46,318 nucleotides of DNA from Cyclobacteriaceae bacterium. Lineage in GTDB: Bacteria; Bacteroidota; Bacteroidia; Cytophagales; Cyclobacteriaceae. Shown one piece after another: positions 1 to 9,223 of this stretch (positions within the stretch are counted from its first letter, which is position 1; each line of letters begins with the position of its first letter). Both the position numbers and the translations under genes were made by a program. The DNA is taken from contig JALHRJ010000032.1 in assembly GCA_022841475.1 (NCBI GenBank), positions 1-46,318 of the forward strand. The letters run 5' to 3'. The notes under the pieces were generated by a model. The model saw nothing but the letters and a program-made list of their open reading frames with translations, did not search any database and was not told where the DNA came from.

Positions 1-185
<185 letters not shown>

Positions 186-217
186 TTACAGTGTTTTGAG
201 TAAGCATAGTCCCATGA

Positions 218-233
218 ACAAGGGTTATGCCAA
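218..233 (-). promoter_or_regulatory. TTGGCA-N6-TTGT element upstream of dnaK (sigma-54-like spacing)
   Basis: Reading the minus strand, TTGGCATAACCCTTGT lies 51 bases before the dnaK start. The GG-N10-G spacing is that of -24/-12 promoters, but the usual GC of the -12 element is GT here. The same TTGGCA-N6-TTGT arrangement stands before grpE. Assignment to sigma-54 is inference; the shared motif is what the sequence shows. Confidence 0.4.
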
Positions 234-284
234 GGGGGATTTTATGGGAAAAAGTGACAGAGTGGCAGGATTAAGTGACTTATT

Positions 285-1256
285 CTACTGCGACCACTCC
301 GTAGGTGTCCGATCCCAACGGTGGCCTTTCAATTCAAGTTCAAGTTCTTTATTCAGTCTCTTCCCGTCACTCACGCGCATATTGGCTTCTACGTTTCTCA
401 CTTTTCGCATCCCTGGAATTATGGTGTGCACATCGTCATTGCATAGGATAAATCGCAACGCCATTTCGGCCATTGACATACGGCTAGGGATAAGTGGCCG
501 TAGGGCATCAGCATGATCTACACTCGAGTTTAGATTTTCGGGAACAAAATACGTTGCGCGCCAATCTCCTTGCGGGAAGATGGTGTCTTTGGTGAGCGTA
601 CCAGTTAGGGTTCCTTCATCAAACGGTACTCGCGCTATTACGCCTATGTTCAATTCGCGGCAAAGTGGAAACAAATTGTCTTCAGGATTTTGATCGAAGA
701 TATTGTAGATCACTTGCACAGAGTCAATCAAACCGGTTTTTAGCGTGTTGAGTACGTTATCGGGTTCCCAGCGATTTACACTTATTCCAAAGTGTTTTAC
801 TTTTCCTTCGGTTTTCAATTTATCGACCGCCTTTTTCCACTCATCGTTATGTGCCCAGCTATCTTCCCACACATGGAATTGTTGCAGATCAATGCAATCG
901 ACATTTAAATTTTTTAAACTCTTTTCAGTGTATTCGATTATATGATTTGCAGGAAAACAATCATCTAACAGATAATTCGCTTTCGATGGCCACTTGAAAT
1001 TTTTAGGTGGGATTTTTGTAGCGAAATGTAGCCGCTTATCTGAGTACTGGCGTAATAATTTTCCCAAAATCTGCTCACTCACACCTGCACCATAGCCCCA
1101 GGCAGTATCAAAAAAATTGCAACCTAACTCTACCGATCTGGATAAGGCGTCATCAACCTCCACCTTATCTGTTTCTTTCCAGCCGGCAAGGCCCCACATG
1201 CCATAACCGATTTCGCTCACTTCCCAATTTGTACGCCCAAATTTCCTGTAGTTCAT
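285..1256 (-). CDS. Aldo/keto reductase
   Basis: The 323-residue product is a (beta/alpha)8 NADPH-dependent oxidoreductase of the aldo/keto reductase family, probably reducing carbonyl substrates in the cytoplasm. The catalytic tetrad can be placed: D50 and Y55 in FDTAWGYG, K81 in FATKI, and H128 in QQFHVW. The family's [11 protein letters not shown] helix follows the tyrosine. The start is the ATG at 1256, giving [19 protein letters not shown], the normal family N-terminus; an upstream in-frame ATG at 1349 would run into prfC on the other strand and adds unrelated residues. It is divergent from prfC, with 46 bases between the start codons, and lies upstream of dnaK in the same direction. The substrate cannot be told from the sequence. 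Confidence 0.93.
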   Translation of the reverse strand: MNYRKFGRTNWEVSEIGYGMWGLAGWKETDKVEVDDALSRSVELGCNFFDTAWGYGAGVSEQILGKLLRQYSDKRLHFATKIPPKNFKWPSKANYLLDDCFPANHIIEYTEKSLKNLNVDCIDLQQFHVWEDSWAHNDEWKKAVDKLKTEGKVKHFGISVNRWEPDNVLNTLKTGLIDSVQVIYNIFDQNPEDNLFPLCRELNIGVIARVPFDEGTLTGTLTKDTIFPQGDWRATYFVPENLNSSVDHADALRPLIPSRMSMAEMALRFILCNDDVHTIIPGMRKVRNVEANMRVSDGKRLNKELELELKGHRWDRTPTEWSQ

Positions 1257-1285
1257 AATAGTTAAGTTTTCAATCTCTAAAATAG

Positions 1286-1293
1286 TATTTTTG
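1286..1293 (+). promoter_or_regulatory. Bacteroidota -7 box (TATTTTTG) before prfC
   Basis: TATTTTTG fits TAnnTTTG exactly and ends nine bases before the prfC ATG. No clear -33 TTTG is seen at the right distance. If used, the transcript would have a leader of only about five bases. No Shine-Dalgarno sequence precedes the ATG. Confidence 0.4.
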
Positions 1294-1302
1294 CGCCTCT
1301 TT

Positions 1303-2886
1303 ATGACACTTGAACAGGAAATAGCCAAACGCAGAACGTTTGGAATCATTAGTCACCCCGATGCGGGTAAAACAACGCTGACAGAGAAGCTGTTGCTTTT
1401 TGGTGGAGCCATTCAAAAAGCAGGTGCCGTAAAATCATCCAAGATAAAAGATCATGCTCGCAGCGACTGGATGGAAATTGAAAAGCAACGCGGTATCTCC
1501 GTGGCAACTTCAGTAATGGGCTTTAATTATCAGGACATTAAAATCAACTTGCTTGATACACCGGGTCACCAGGATTTTGCGGAGGATACATATCGCACAC
1601 TCACGGCTGTTGATAGTGTAATTCTTGTGATTGATTGCGTAAAAGGGGTAGAGTCGCAAACTGAAAAGCTGATGGAAGTGTGCCGCATGCGTAACACTCC
1701 GGTTTTGTGTTTTATTAATAAACTCGACCGCGAAGGTCGCGATCCCTTCGATTTGCTGGATGAGATTGAAGACAAGTTGGCTATTAAAGTTCGCCCGTTG
1801 AGTTGGCCCATCAGTATGGGGAAAACATTCAAGGGCGTTTATAATTTATATGAAAAGAGTCTGAATCTTTTTACACCCAGTAAGATCACTTTACAGGAGA
1901 GTATTGAAGTATCGGATATTAAAAGCGAAGAGTTAGATACCCGGGTTGGAGAAAATTATGCAAAACAATTGCGCGCGGATGTAGAGCTGGTAGAAGGGGT
2001 TTATCCTGAGTTTAACGTAGAGGAATATCTGAAAGGAAATGTAGCCCCCGTTTTCTTTGGCAGTGCGGTTAATAATTTTGGTGTAAAAGAGTTACTCGAC
2101 ACATTTATTAGAATTGCACCACCGCCCATTCCACGCGAAACAACATTGCGTATAGTAAAGCCGGAAGAAGATAAGTTTACAGGTTTTGTTTTTAAGATTC
2201 ATGCCAATATGGATCCGCGCCATAGAAACAGAATTGCTTTTATAAGAGTGTGTTCAGGTCGCTTTGAACGTGGCGCTAATTATTATCATGTGCGTCATGA
2301 TAAGAGTGTGCGATTTTCTAACGCTACTGCGTTTATGGCACAAGACCGCGAAACGGTAGATGAAGCCTGGCCGGGCGATATTGTAGGTATTTATGATACC
2401 GGCAATTTAAAAATTGGAGACACCCTCACGGAAGGGGAAAAGATGATCTATACCGGCATTCCTAGTTTCTCACCTGAAATATTTAAGGAGGTGATCAACA
2501 AAGATGCCATGAAGACAAAGCAATTAGAGAAAGGATTGCTTCAGTTGATGGAAGAAGGTGTTGCGCAATTGTTTACCTATGAACTCGGTAAACGAAAGGT
2601 GGTTGGTGTGGTTGGAGCATTACAGTTTGAGGTAATTCAGTTCCGTTTGAAAAATGAATACAGCGCATCTGCTGAATTTGCCGGTCAGAATATCTATAAA
2701 GCGTGTTGGATTAGTAGTAAGGATCAAAAGAAACTGCAGGAGTTTATAGATTCAAAACAACGCCACATTGCCCGTGATAAAGATGATAAGTTAGTTTTTA
2801 TGGCTGAGTCGAGGGCGTGGCTACAAATGGTTCAGGACAATTTCCCTGAGATTAACTTTCACTTTACCTCGGAGTTCAAAGATTAG
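1303..2886 (+). CDS. prfC: Peptide chain release factor 3 (RF3)
   Basis: This 527-residue translational GTPase recycles RF1/RF2 from the ribosome after termination. The GTP-binding motifs are in order: G1 in SHPDAGKTT near residue 20, the [10 protein letters not shown] switch I region, G3 DTPGHQDF, and G4 NKLDRE. The length matches the usual 520-530 residues, and the C-terminal half is full length. The start at 1303 gives [20 protein letters not shown], as in known RF3 proteins; an in-frame ATG 12 bases upstream is unlikely. It is divergent from the aldo/keto reductase and convergent with the beta-lactamase-like gene, with one base between the two stop codons. A -7 box directly before the ATG suggests a very short leader. 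Confidence 0.97.
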   Translation: MTLEQEIAKRRTFGIISHPDAGKTTLTEKLLLFGGAIQKAGAVKSSKIKDHARSDWMEIEKQRGISVATSVMGFNYQDIKINLLDTPGHQDFAEDTYRTLTAVDSVILVIDCVKGVESQTEKLMEVCRMRNTPVLCFINKLDREGRDPFDLLDEIEDKLAIKVRPLSWPISMGKTFKGVYNLYEKSLNLFTPSKITLQESIEVSDIKSEELDTRVGENYAKQLRADVELVEGVYPEFNVEEYLKGNVAPVFFGSAVNNFGVKELLDTFIRIAPPPIPRETTLRIVKPEEDKFTGFVFKIHANMDPRHRNRIAFIRVCSGRFERGANYYHVRHDKSVRFSNATAFMAQDRETVDEAWPGDIVGIYDTGNLKIGDTLTEGEKMIYTGIPSFSPEIFKEVINKDAMKTKQLEKGLLQLMEEGVAQLFTYELGKRKVVGVVGALQFEVIQFRLKNEYSASAEFAGQNIYKACWISSKDQKKLQEFIDSKQRHIARDKDDKLVFMAESRAWLQMVQDNFPEINFHFTSEFKD

Positions 2887-2887
2887 A

Positions 2888-3784
2888 TTACTCCGCCACT
2901 GCATACTTATAAATCATTTCAGAAACGGTAGCTAACGCTTCGATTCCCGCATCAGCATCGGTCAATTCTTTGGAGAGCAGTACAAGAATGTATTTCCTTC
3001 CATCGGGTAGAAATACAATACCCGAATCGTGCTGAACACCGGTTATAGAACCGGTTTTATGAGCCACTTTTACATCTTTAGGCAGCTTAGCCGGAATAAT
3101 ATCATTAAATCGTTGATCCAGCAAAATATCCATCATGGCCATACTGGCCTCGGCATTCACCAACTCTTCAGTATCGATTTTTTCAAAGAGTAGCATCAGG
3201 TCATAAGCCGTTACCTGGTTAATCATGCCGGCCTCAAAAGCTTTTGTGTCTTCTACTCCGCGTAGTACCTGCATCTTATTGGCGCCAATGGAACGCATGG
3301 TTGTTGTAACTTTTTTCGCGTCTACCAATTCAATAATCAGGTTTGTAGCCAGGTTGCTACTCACTATGATCATATCATACATGAGGCTATAAATGGTACG
3401 TTTCTTTCCAATCTCATGGTAAAGCAAGGTGTCACTATCCACGGCTGGGTCTATTGAAAAAGTGCTGCCATCAAAAATGCTGATGAATTCATTTTTAATC
3501 AGGATTGAATCTTTAACCGAAAATTTGCCCTCCGCAGCCTGTTTATAGACTTCTGCCATCACCGGTGTTTTCATGGTACTTGCAGCATGAAATAACTCAT
3601 GTTCATTGATAAAAATCTCTTCACCGGTTGTCAGGTCTTTAAATGCTACGGCAAAGGTTCCCGGTTGTTTGGATAACACTTCAGAGATGCTCCTCTTGAG
3701 GTCATCGGCCGATTGTTTTTGATCGCATGCGGCAAATGCAAAGACAATTGCTAAAAGACAGATCGGGGTCCGGTGTTTTGTCAT
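2888..3784 (-). CDS. Class A beta-lactamase-like serine hydrolase, lipoprotein
   Basis: The 298-residue protein has a lipoprotein signal ending at C20 (AFAAC), so it is expected to be membrane-anchored outside the cytoplasm. Class A beta-lactamase/DD-peptidase motifs follow: SxxK as S69-T-M-K72, the SDN region as S142-S-N144, an omega-loop-like region near RGVEDTKAF (residues 175-183), and KTG at 243-245. The aspartate of SDN is replaced by serine. The fold assignment is solid. Whether it hydrolyses beta-lactams or instead acts on peptidoglycan peptides or esters is not clear, and no regulator of the AmpR or BlaR type lies nearby. It is divergent from the pseudouridine synthase, with 42 bases between starts. 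Confidence 0.85.
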   Translation of the reverse strand: MTKHRTPICLLAIVFAFAACDQKQSADDLKRSISEVLSKQPGTFAVAFKDLTTGEEIFINEHELFHAASTMKTPVMAEVYKQAAEGKFSVKDSILIKNEFISIFDGSTFSIDPAVDSDTLLYHEIGKKRTIYSLMYDMIIVSSNLATNLIIELVDAKKVTTTMRSIGANKMQVLRGVEDTKAFEAGMINQVTAYDLMLLFEKIDTEELVNAEASMAMMDILLDQRFNDIIPAKLPKDVKVAHKTGSITGVQHDSGIVFLPDGRKYILVLLSKELTDADAGIEALATVSEMIYKYAVAE

Positions 3785-3788
3785 GGGC

Positions 3789-3819
3789 TTTGATTGTTCT
3801 ATATCGGGTTCTAACTTAC
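3789..3819 (+). promoter_or_regulatory. Possible promoter for the RluA-type gene
   Basis: TTTG at 3789-3792 is followed after 19 bases by TAACTTAC at 3812-3819, a TAnnTTTG-like box with two mismatches. It ends seven bases before the ATG. Spacing is good but the -7 match is weak. Confidence 0.25.
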
Positions 3820-3826
3820 AAGTTTT

Positions 3827-4504
3827 ATGATTAGTCCGCTACAGGTTTTATACGAAGACAATCACCTACTGGTTATTAATAAGCCTGCGGGGATTTTGGT
3901 GCAGGGCGATGTTACCGGAGATACTCCACTGGTGGAAATGGGAAAGGAATATATCAAAGTCAAATATAACAAGCCGGGCGAGGTATTTTTAGGAGTTGTA
4001 CATCGGTTGGATAGACCCGTGAGCGGTGTGGTTGTCTTTGCCCGTACTTCCAAGGCGCTGGAGCGGATGAATGCACTCTTTCGCGATCGGGAAACACTCA
4101 AAACATATTGGGCGCTCGTACACACTACTCCCCCTAAACCAGAAGGCACACTGGTCCATTGGCTGGTAAAAGATGAAAAGAAGAATAAGACTACAGCTTA
4201 TGCCCGGGAGAATGCGCAAGGTCAGCGTTCGGAGTTAAACTATAAGATCATTAAAGAGAAAGCCGGATATTTTTTGCTGGAAGTAAACCCCATTACAGGC
4301 AGACCCCATCAGATCCGGGTTCAACTTGCTTCCATGGGGTGCCCGATTGTTGGCGATTTAAAATATGGATACCCAAATCCAACTTCTGATGCCAGCATTG
4401 GTTTGCATGCGCGACAACTCAGGTTCATCCATCCGGTGAAAAAGGAAGAAGTGATAATCACGGCTGACCTTCCAAATAATAATCTCTGGAAATCTTTCTC
4501 TTAA
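3827..4504 (+). CDS. RluA-family RNA pseudouridine synthase
   Basis: The 225-residue enzyme converts uridine to pseudouridine in rRNA or tRNA. It carries the family motif HRLDRPVSG near residues 64-72, with the catalytic aspartate in HRLD, preceded by the typical NKPAGILVQ segment. The later GRPHQIRVQLASMGCPIVGD motif is also present. No S4 RNA-binding domain precedes the catalytic domain, which resembles the short RluA/TruC-like type rather than RluC/RluD. The target uridine cannot be assigned. The start follows the beta-lactamase-like gene divergently; a hairpin with a short T-run lies just after the stop codon. Confidence 0.92.
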   Translation: MISPLQVLYEDNHLLVINKPAGILVQGDVTGDTPLVEMGKEYIKVKYNKPGEVFLGVVHRLDRPVSGVVVFARTSKALERMNALFRDRETLKTYWALVHTTPPKPEGTLVHWLVKDEKKNKTTAYARENAQGQRSELNYKIIKEKAGYFLLEVNPITGRPHQIRVQLASMGCPIVGDLKYGYPNPTSDASIGLHARQLRFIHPVKKEEVIITADLPNNNLWKSFS

Positions 4505-4532
4505 AACAATTATGCTTTGTAGTTCTGTTTGT

Positions 4533-4558
4533 TTTGGGTTCATTACAACCCAAATTTT
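4533..4558 (+). terminator. Likely intrinsic terminator after the RluA-type gene
   Basis: TTTGGGTT and AACCCAAA form a perfect eight-base-pair stem around CATTAC (4533-4554), followed by TTTT. The T-run is short. It sits only two bases before the ATG of the next gene, so it might also act in that gene's leader. Confidence 0.5.
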
Positions 4559-4560
4559 AC

Positions 4561-5526
4561 ATGATGCTAAGAAAAATATCTTTCTGCCTGTTCTTGTGCG
4601 CAACGGCTTGTACAATAATTCCTGATGATGCACTTGAGGATTTTCCTAAGGATGTGCAGGTGAGCCAACTTTCGTTAAGATTCTTTAATGAAGATACTGG
4701 TGAATATAAATACATAACCGTTAAGCCAGTTCTTACCATCAATAAGGTTGAAATTAACTGGCCAGCTGACATCGATATCTTCTTTTATAATAAGAATCTG
4801 GTTAAAACAATTTATCAATTGAATAATGCCGGCTATGCAACCAGTATCACAACTTTATACTCAGATGGAATAGAGATTGTGGATGAAATCATGTATGACG
4901 GCAATTTAATTACCGAACTTAAAAATTCTTTTTTTAAGGATAACCTGAAATTCTATTATATAAATAATCAATTGGATAGTATCTCAAAGATGAGAACTCT
5001 GCCAAACATGACAACCCAATCAGGGTTCTATAAACGAGTTGATGAATCGAATTTTGTAAGCATTTTCCCTTTTAACAAAGCTCAAAGCTATTCGCTATCC
5101 CAAAGCTTTTATGGAAGTTGTGACTGTACTAGTAATACGCCCGTTGCTAATGAATTGAACAAAACAGGGTATTCATTAACAAAATCAAATGACCCATACA
5201 ATGATCAATTCTATACTGACAATAATTACACGCAAATTTTAAACAATCAGTATTGTAGGCAGGTTTTTTCAAATTCAGTTTATCAGAGGAATAAAAATTT
5301 TTATAACAAGCCTGGTTATATGGATAGCTATGCTAATTATTGTTATTCGGTTGGCGATAACTATCTAAACACCTATTTGTTGCTACCGCAAGTCACCCCT
5401 GACCTGACATCACTTTACCTGGCCTCTGTTGATAATGAGGTTAGATGGATTAAAAGTAATTCTGCCAAAACATCGAAATGGAATTTGGAAGGCATTGAGT
5501 ATAGTTACGCACCTTCTTCAAAATGA
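4561..5526 (+). CDS. Hypothetical lipoprotein
   Basis: I do not recognise the family. The 321-residue product starts MMLRKISFCLFLCATAC, a lipoprotein signal with the lipidated cysteine at residue 17, so it is probably anchored in the outer or inner membrane. The mature part is rich in Asn, Tyr and Ser and has several cysteines (CDC near residue 190, YC pairs further on). The text resembles beta-rich bacteroidotal surface proteins that begin with a short unstructured linker. The ATG at 4561 is preferred over an in-frame ATG at 4534, which lies inside the hairpin before the signal peptide. Its stop overlaps the start of the next gene (ATGA), so the two are probably translated together. Confidence 0.7.
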   Translation: MMLRKISFCLFLCATACTIIPDDALEDFPKDVQVSQLSLRFFNEDTGEYKYITVKPVLTINKVEINWPADIDIFFYNKNLVKTIYQLNNAGYATSITTLYSDGIEIVDEIMYDGNLITELKNSFFKDNLKFYYINNQLDSISKMRTLPNMTTQSGFYKRVDESNFVSIFPFNKAQSYSLSQSFYGSCDCTSNTPVANELNKTGYSLTKSNDPYNDQFYTDNNYTQILNNQYCRQVFSNSVYQRNKNFYNKPGYMDSYANYCYSVGDNYLNTYLLLPQVTPDLTSLYLASVDNEVRWIKSNSAKTSKWNLEGIEYSYAPSSK

Positions 5527-6146
5527 CTTATATGATAAGATTAAAAATAATGGGAGTTGTTGTTTTCATGCTGTTTACAACGGTTCTTTTTGCCCAGGAT
5601 CAACAAGTGGAATTGGGTATTAAGGGTACGCTTCTTTCCTCTGATCTGGTTTACACCGAAGCTAATTCCTATATCGGGGTTGGATATTCCATGGATGCTC
5701 ATTATTACTTTAACCGAAAGTTTGCAGCCGGGATTTTTTATACTAGGTCCATGTTTAGCGAGGAAGTAGTCGGAGGTTATTTGGGCGCCCCCCAGGCGTA
5801 TGATGGCAATTATGGCACATATGATTTTATGCAGTATGGAATATCTGGAAAAATAACCACCAGTAGAGAACGTTTTTTTCAGATTTATGCGACTGCAAAA
5901 GTTTTCAAAATGGAATCTGTTTATGATTTTAAAGATGAGTTAGGTTTTTCATTAGCTGATGAAGGAATGGGCGCGGCTGCCGGCTTTGGTATTGTTTTAA
6001 GATTTTCTAGAAGAGTTGGATTTAATTTGTTTGACCTTAATTACAATCACTACTTGTCTGGTTTTGGGGTAACGAAATCTACTTTTAGCCCTTCGGCATT
6101 TCAGCTTCGCTCAGGTTTAATTATTAATTTTTTGGATAGAAGATAA
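5523..6146 (+). CDS. Putative outer membrane beta-barrel protein
   Basis: The 207-residue protein has a signal peptide (basic start, hydrophobic stretch, cleavage near LFAQD). The mature part has alternating hydrophobic and polar residues with many Tyr, Phe and Gly, as in small outer membrane beta-barrels, and ends with a hydrophobic strand (LIINFLD). A single barrel of about eight strands would fit its length. The start overlaps the stop of the upstream lipoprotein gene by ATGA; a second ATG three codons later is also possible. Pairing with a lipoprotein suggests a joint outer membrane role, but this is inference and no specific function can be named. Confidence 0.6.
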   Translation: MTYMIRLKIMGVVVFMLFTTVLFAQDQQVELGIKGTLLSSDLVYTEANSYIGVGYSMDAHYYFNRKFAAGIFYTRSMFSEEVVGGYLGAPQAYDGNYGTYDFMQYGISGKITTSRERFFQIYATAKVFKMESVYDFKDELGFSLADEGMGAAAGFGIVLRFSRRVGFNLFDLNYNHYLSGFGVTKSTFSPSAFQLRSGLIINFLDRR

Positions 6147-6328
6147 CTTATTTAACGCTGCATCAACAATAGCAAGCCAAACCGGTATTATAAATCACTG
6201 TTTTTTAAAGCATTAATGAAAAATAAATGCCTCTGCTTTGAGTGCTACTGAAGACATGAAAATGATCTTTGCGTAAATCGGGTCCATAACTATTGTCTTT
6301 ACTATCTTGGACCGCAATAAATTTTACT

Positions 6329-6631
6329 ATGAGTTGGTTGGATAGACTACAGACGCGATGGAAAGTGCAGACCTTGGGGCAGGTGGTTATTATACTGATC
6401 GTTTTTGCCTGCACAGGGTTTACTGTCTTGTTTATCAAGCGCCCGTTGTTTGACTATTGGTTTCCGTTTGGTGAAAAGCCCCTATGGGCCAGCATCTTGT
6501 ATTGGATCTTGATTTTTCCTGTTTACAATGCTTTTCTTTTGTTTTATGGATTCGTTTTTGGCCAGTTTCGTTTTTTTTGGGAATTTGAGAAGCGATTCTT
6601 TAGTCGAATAATGTCTAACTTTAGAAAATAA
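6329..6631 (+). CDS. DUF6787-type small membrane protein
   Basis: The product is 100 residues long with two predicted membrane segments (roughly residues 18-38 and 52-77) and a basic C-terminus. The pattern, an N-terminal LQxxWKV segment and a C-terminal GQFRFFWEFEKRFF segment, is one I associate with the bacteroidotal DUF6787 family, whose function is unknown. The ATG at 6329 is chosen because it gives MSWLDRLQTRWKV, the family-like N-terminus; the in-frame start at 6293 adds unrelated residues. It is 11 bases upstream of the next lipoprotein gene, so the two probably share a transcript. Confidence 0.65.
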   Translation: MSWLDRLQTRWKVQTLGQVVIILIVFACTGFTVLFIKRPLFDYWFPFGEKPLWASILYWILIFPVYNAFLLFYGFVFGQFRFFWEFEKRFFSRIMSNFRK

Positions 6632-6642
6632 ACCATGTTCCT

Positions 6643-7140
6643 ATGAAAAAAATTATCTACTTATTAACTGCGGTTCTTTTTGCTGCTTGCTCCAGCCCTA
6701 AGTATACGGCAAGCTTTAATTCTTATGACACCCCTTCTGGTTATCGGCCAGTTAAAGCGTCTGAGGTACCAGTGACAACGACCCATTCACCTGAATTGTT
6801 GGCAAGCACATCCCATGCGCCTGTTGAAATCAAAAGTGAAGTTGGTCCAAACACAGAAGTCCGCAAGACCTATGTACAGATGTCAAAAACAGAGCGTAAG
6901 GTAGTTCGTAATCATCTGCGCAGTGAAATTAAGACGTATGTAAGAGATCAGAAGGCCAAGTTATCTCCGCAATCAACCGAGGCAACAAATGCAATGGACA
7001 ACGATCTGAAATTGGCCGCAATTTTTGGTGCAGTCGGTGTAGTCGCATCAATCATTGGTGGTGAGGTGTTTTGGATTATTAGTGGTATTGCCTTTATTAT
7101 TGGTGTTGTGTTCTTTGTGAAATGGCTGGTAAGACAATAA
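6643..7140 (+). CDS. Hypothetical lipoprotein with C-terminal membrane segments
   Basis: The 165-residue protein has a lipoprotein signal (LFAACSS, cysteine at about residue 16). A polar middle with a basic KTERKVVRNHLRSEIK region is followed by a strongly hydrophobic C-terminal third that looks like one long or two short membrane helices (about residues 123-162). No family was recognised with confidence; similar lipoproteins with a hydrophobic tail are common in this phylum. It lies 11 bases after the DUF6787-type gene and ends just before a bidirectional terminator shared with the oppositely oriented atpC. Confidence 0.65.
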   Translation: MKKIIYLLTAVLFAACSSPKYTASFNSYDTPSGYRPVKASEVPVTTTHSPELLASTSHAPVEIKSEVGPNTEVRKTYVQMSKTERKVVRNHLRSEIKTYVRDQKAKLSPQSTEATNAMDNDLKLAAIFGAVGVVASIIGGEVFWIISGIAFIIGVVFFVKWLVRQ

Positions 7141-7153
7141 TTTCAAATAACAT

Positions 7154-7184
7154 AAAAAAACCCGGGCGAGAACCGGGTTTTTTT
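7154..7184. terminator. Bidirectional intrinsic terminator between convergent genes
   Basis: The stem CCCGG/CCGGG is extended by A-runs on one side and T-runs on the other, so it ends in a U-tract on either strand. It lies between the lipoprotein gene ending at 7140 and atpC, whose stop is at 7207. Confidence 0.85.
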
Positions 7185-7206
7185 ATGCCTTCAATAATTT
7201 TTAAAG

Positions 7207-7452
7207 TTAAGATTTCACACCGTCTGCCAGCAAAATCACTTTGTTCTTCAGTACTTCTACAACGCCTCCGGTTATGTGAATACGTTCTGACAGATCCTTT
7301 GATTTATATTCCACAATACCTTCTTTCAGTAAACTCACCAGCGGTGCGTGACCATTCAAAATCTGAAACAATCCATCTTCTCCCGGAAAGGTAGCAGACG
7401 ATACTTCACCTTCGAAGATTTTCTTTTCAGGGGTTGTTATTTCGAGTTGCAT
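7207..7452 (-). CDS. atpC: F0F1 ATP synthase epsilon subunit
   Basis: The 81-residue product is the N-terminal beta-sandwich of the epsilon subunit, which joins the central stalk and the catalytic head. It shows the family's MQLEITTPEKKIFEG opening, the ATFPGEDGLFQILNGHAPL motif and the IHITGGVVEVLKN segment. It is shorter than the E. coli protein because the inhibitory C-terminal helical domain is missing, which is usual in this phylum. It lies 58 bases downstream of atpD, and the other ATP synthase genes are elsewhere on the chromosome. The spacer contains two mutually exclusive hairpins. Confidence 0.95.
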   Translation of the reverse strand: MQLEITTPEKKIFEGEVSSATFPGEDGLFQILNGHAPLVSLLKEGIVEYKSKDLSERIHITGGVVEVLKNKVILLADGVKS

Positions 7453-7457
7453 ATAAA

Positions 7458-7499
7458 ATTCAAGATTTAATGTTCAGGATTCGAAATATTGAATCTTGA
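7458..7499. repeat. Nested inverted repeats and ATTCAAGATTTA repeat in the atpD-atpC spacer
   Basis: TCAAGATT (7460-7467) pairs with AATCTTGA (7492-7499), while GATTC (7478-7482) pairs with GAATC (7491-7495); the two hairpins share bases and cannot form together. The first 19 bases (7458-7476) match 16764-16782 at 17 positions. This could be a regulatory leader for atpC or a degenerate intergenic repeat. Confidence 0.4.
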
Positions 7500-7510
7500 C
7501 TTTCAATTAA

Positions 7511-9025
<1,515 letters not shown>

Positions 9026-9092
9026 TTAGAATTTAAAGATTATTAGCTGTCTTTGGGATTTTACTGTTGTATAAGGCTGAAAAATCCGGACG

Positions 9093-9123
9093 CAAAAGTA
9101 GGTTTTTACAGGGTTAATACAAA
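9093..9123 (-). promoter_or_regulatory. Bacteroidota-type promoter of atpD-atpC
   Basis: On the minus strand TTTG (9123-9120) is followed after exactly 19 bases by TACTTTTG (9100-9093), a perfect TTTG-N19-TAnnTTTG match. Transcription would begin near 9087, giving a leader of about 70 bases before atpD. Confidence 0.8.
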
Positions 9124-9223
9124 CTCGAAAGCCAAGGTTTTATTAAGGAAGATGATTGAGAGGAGCAGATTTATAAATATCTGATTTACAGAAGGTAAAG
9201 CGATTTTTTCGCTTCTCTGCGGA

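Noticed and set aside
285..1349. Longer start of the aldo/keto reductase at 1349
   Set aside because: The extra 31 residues overlap prfC on the other strand and lack similarity to the family.
9198..9214. Hairpin AAGCGA/TCGCTT after the kinase gene as a terminator
   Set aside because: No T-run follows on the minus strand, so it was not called as a terminator.
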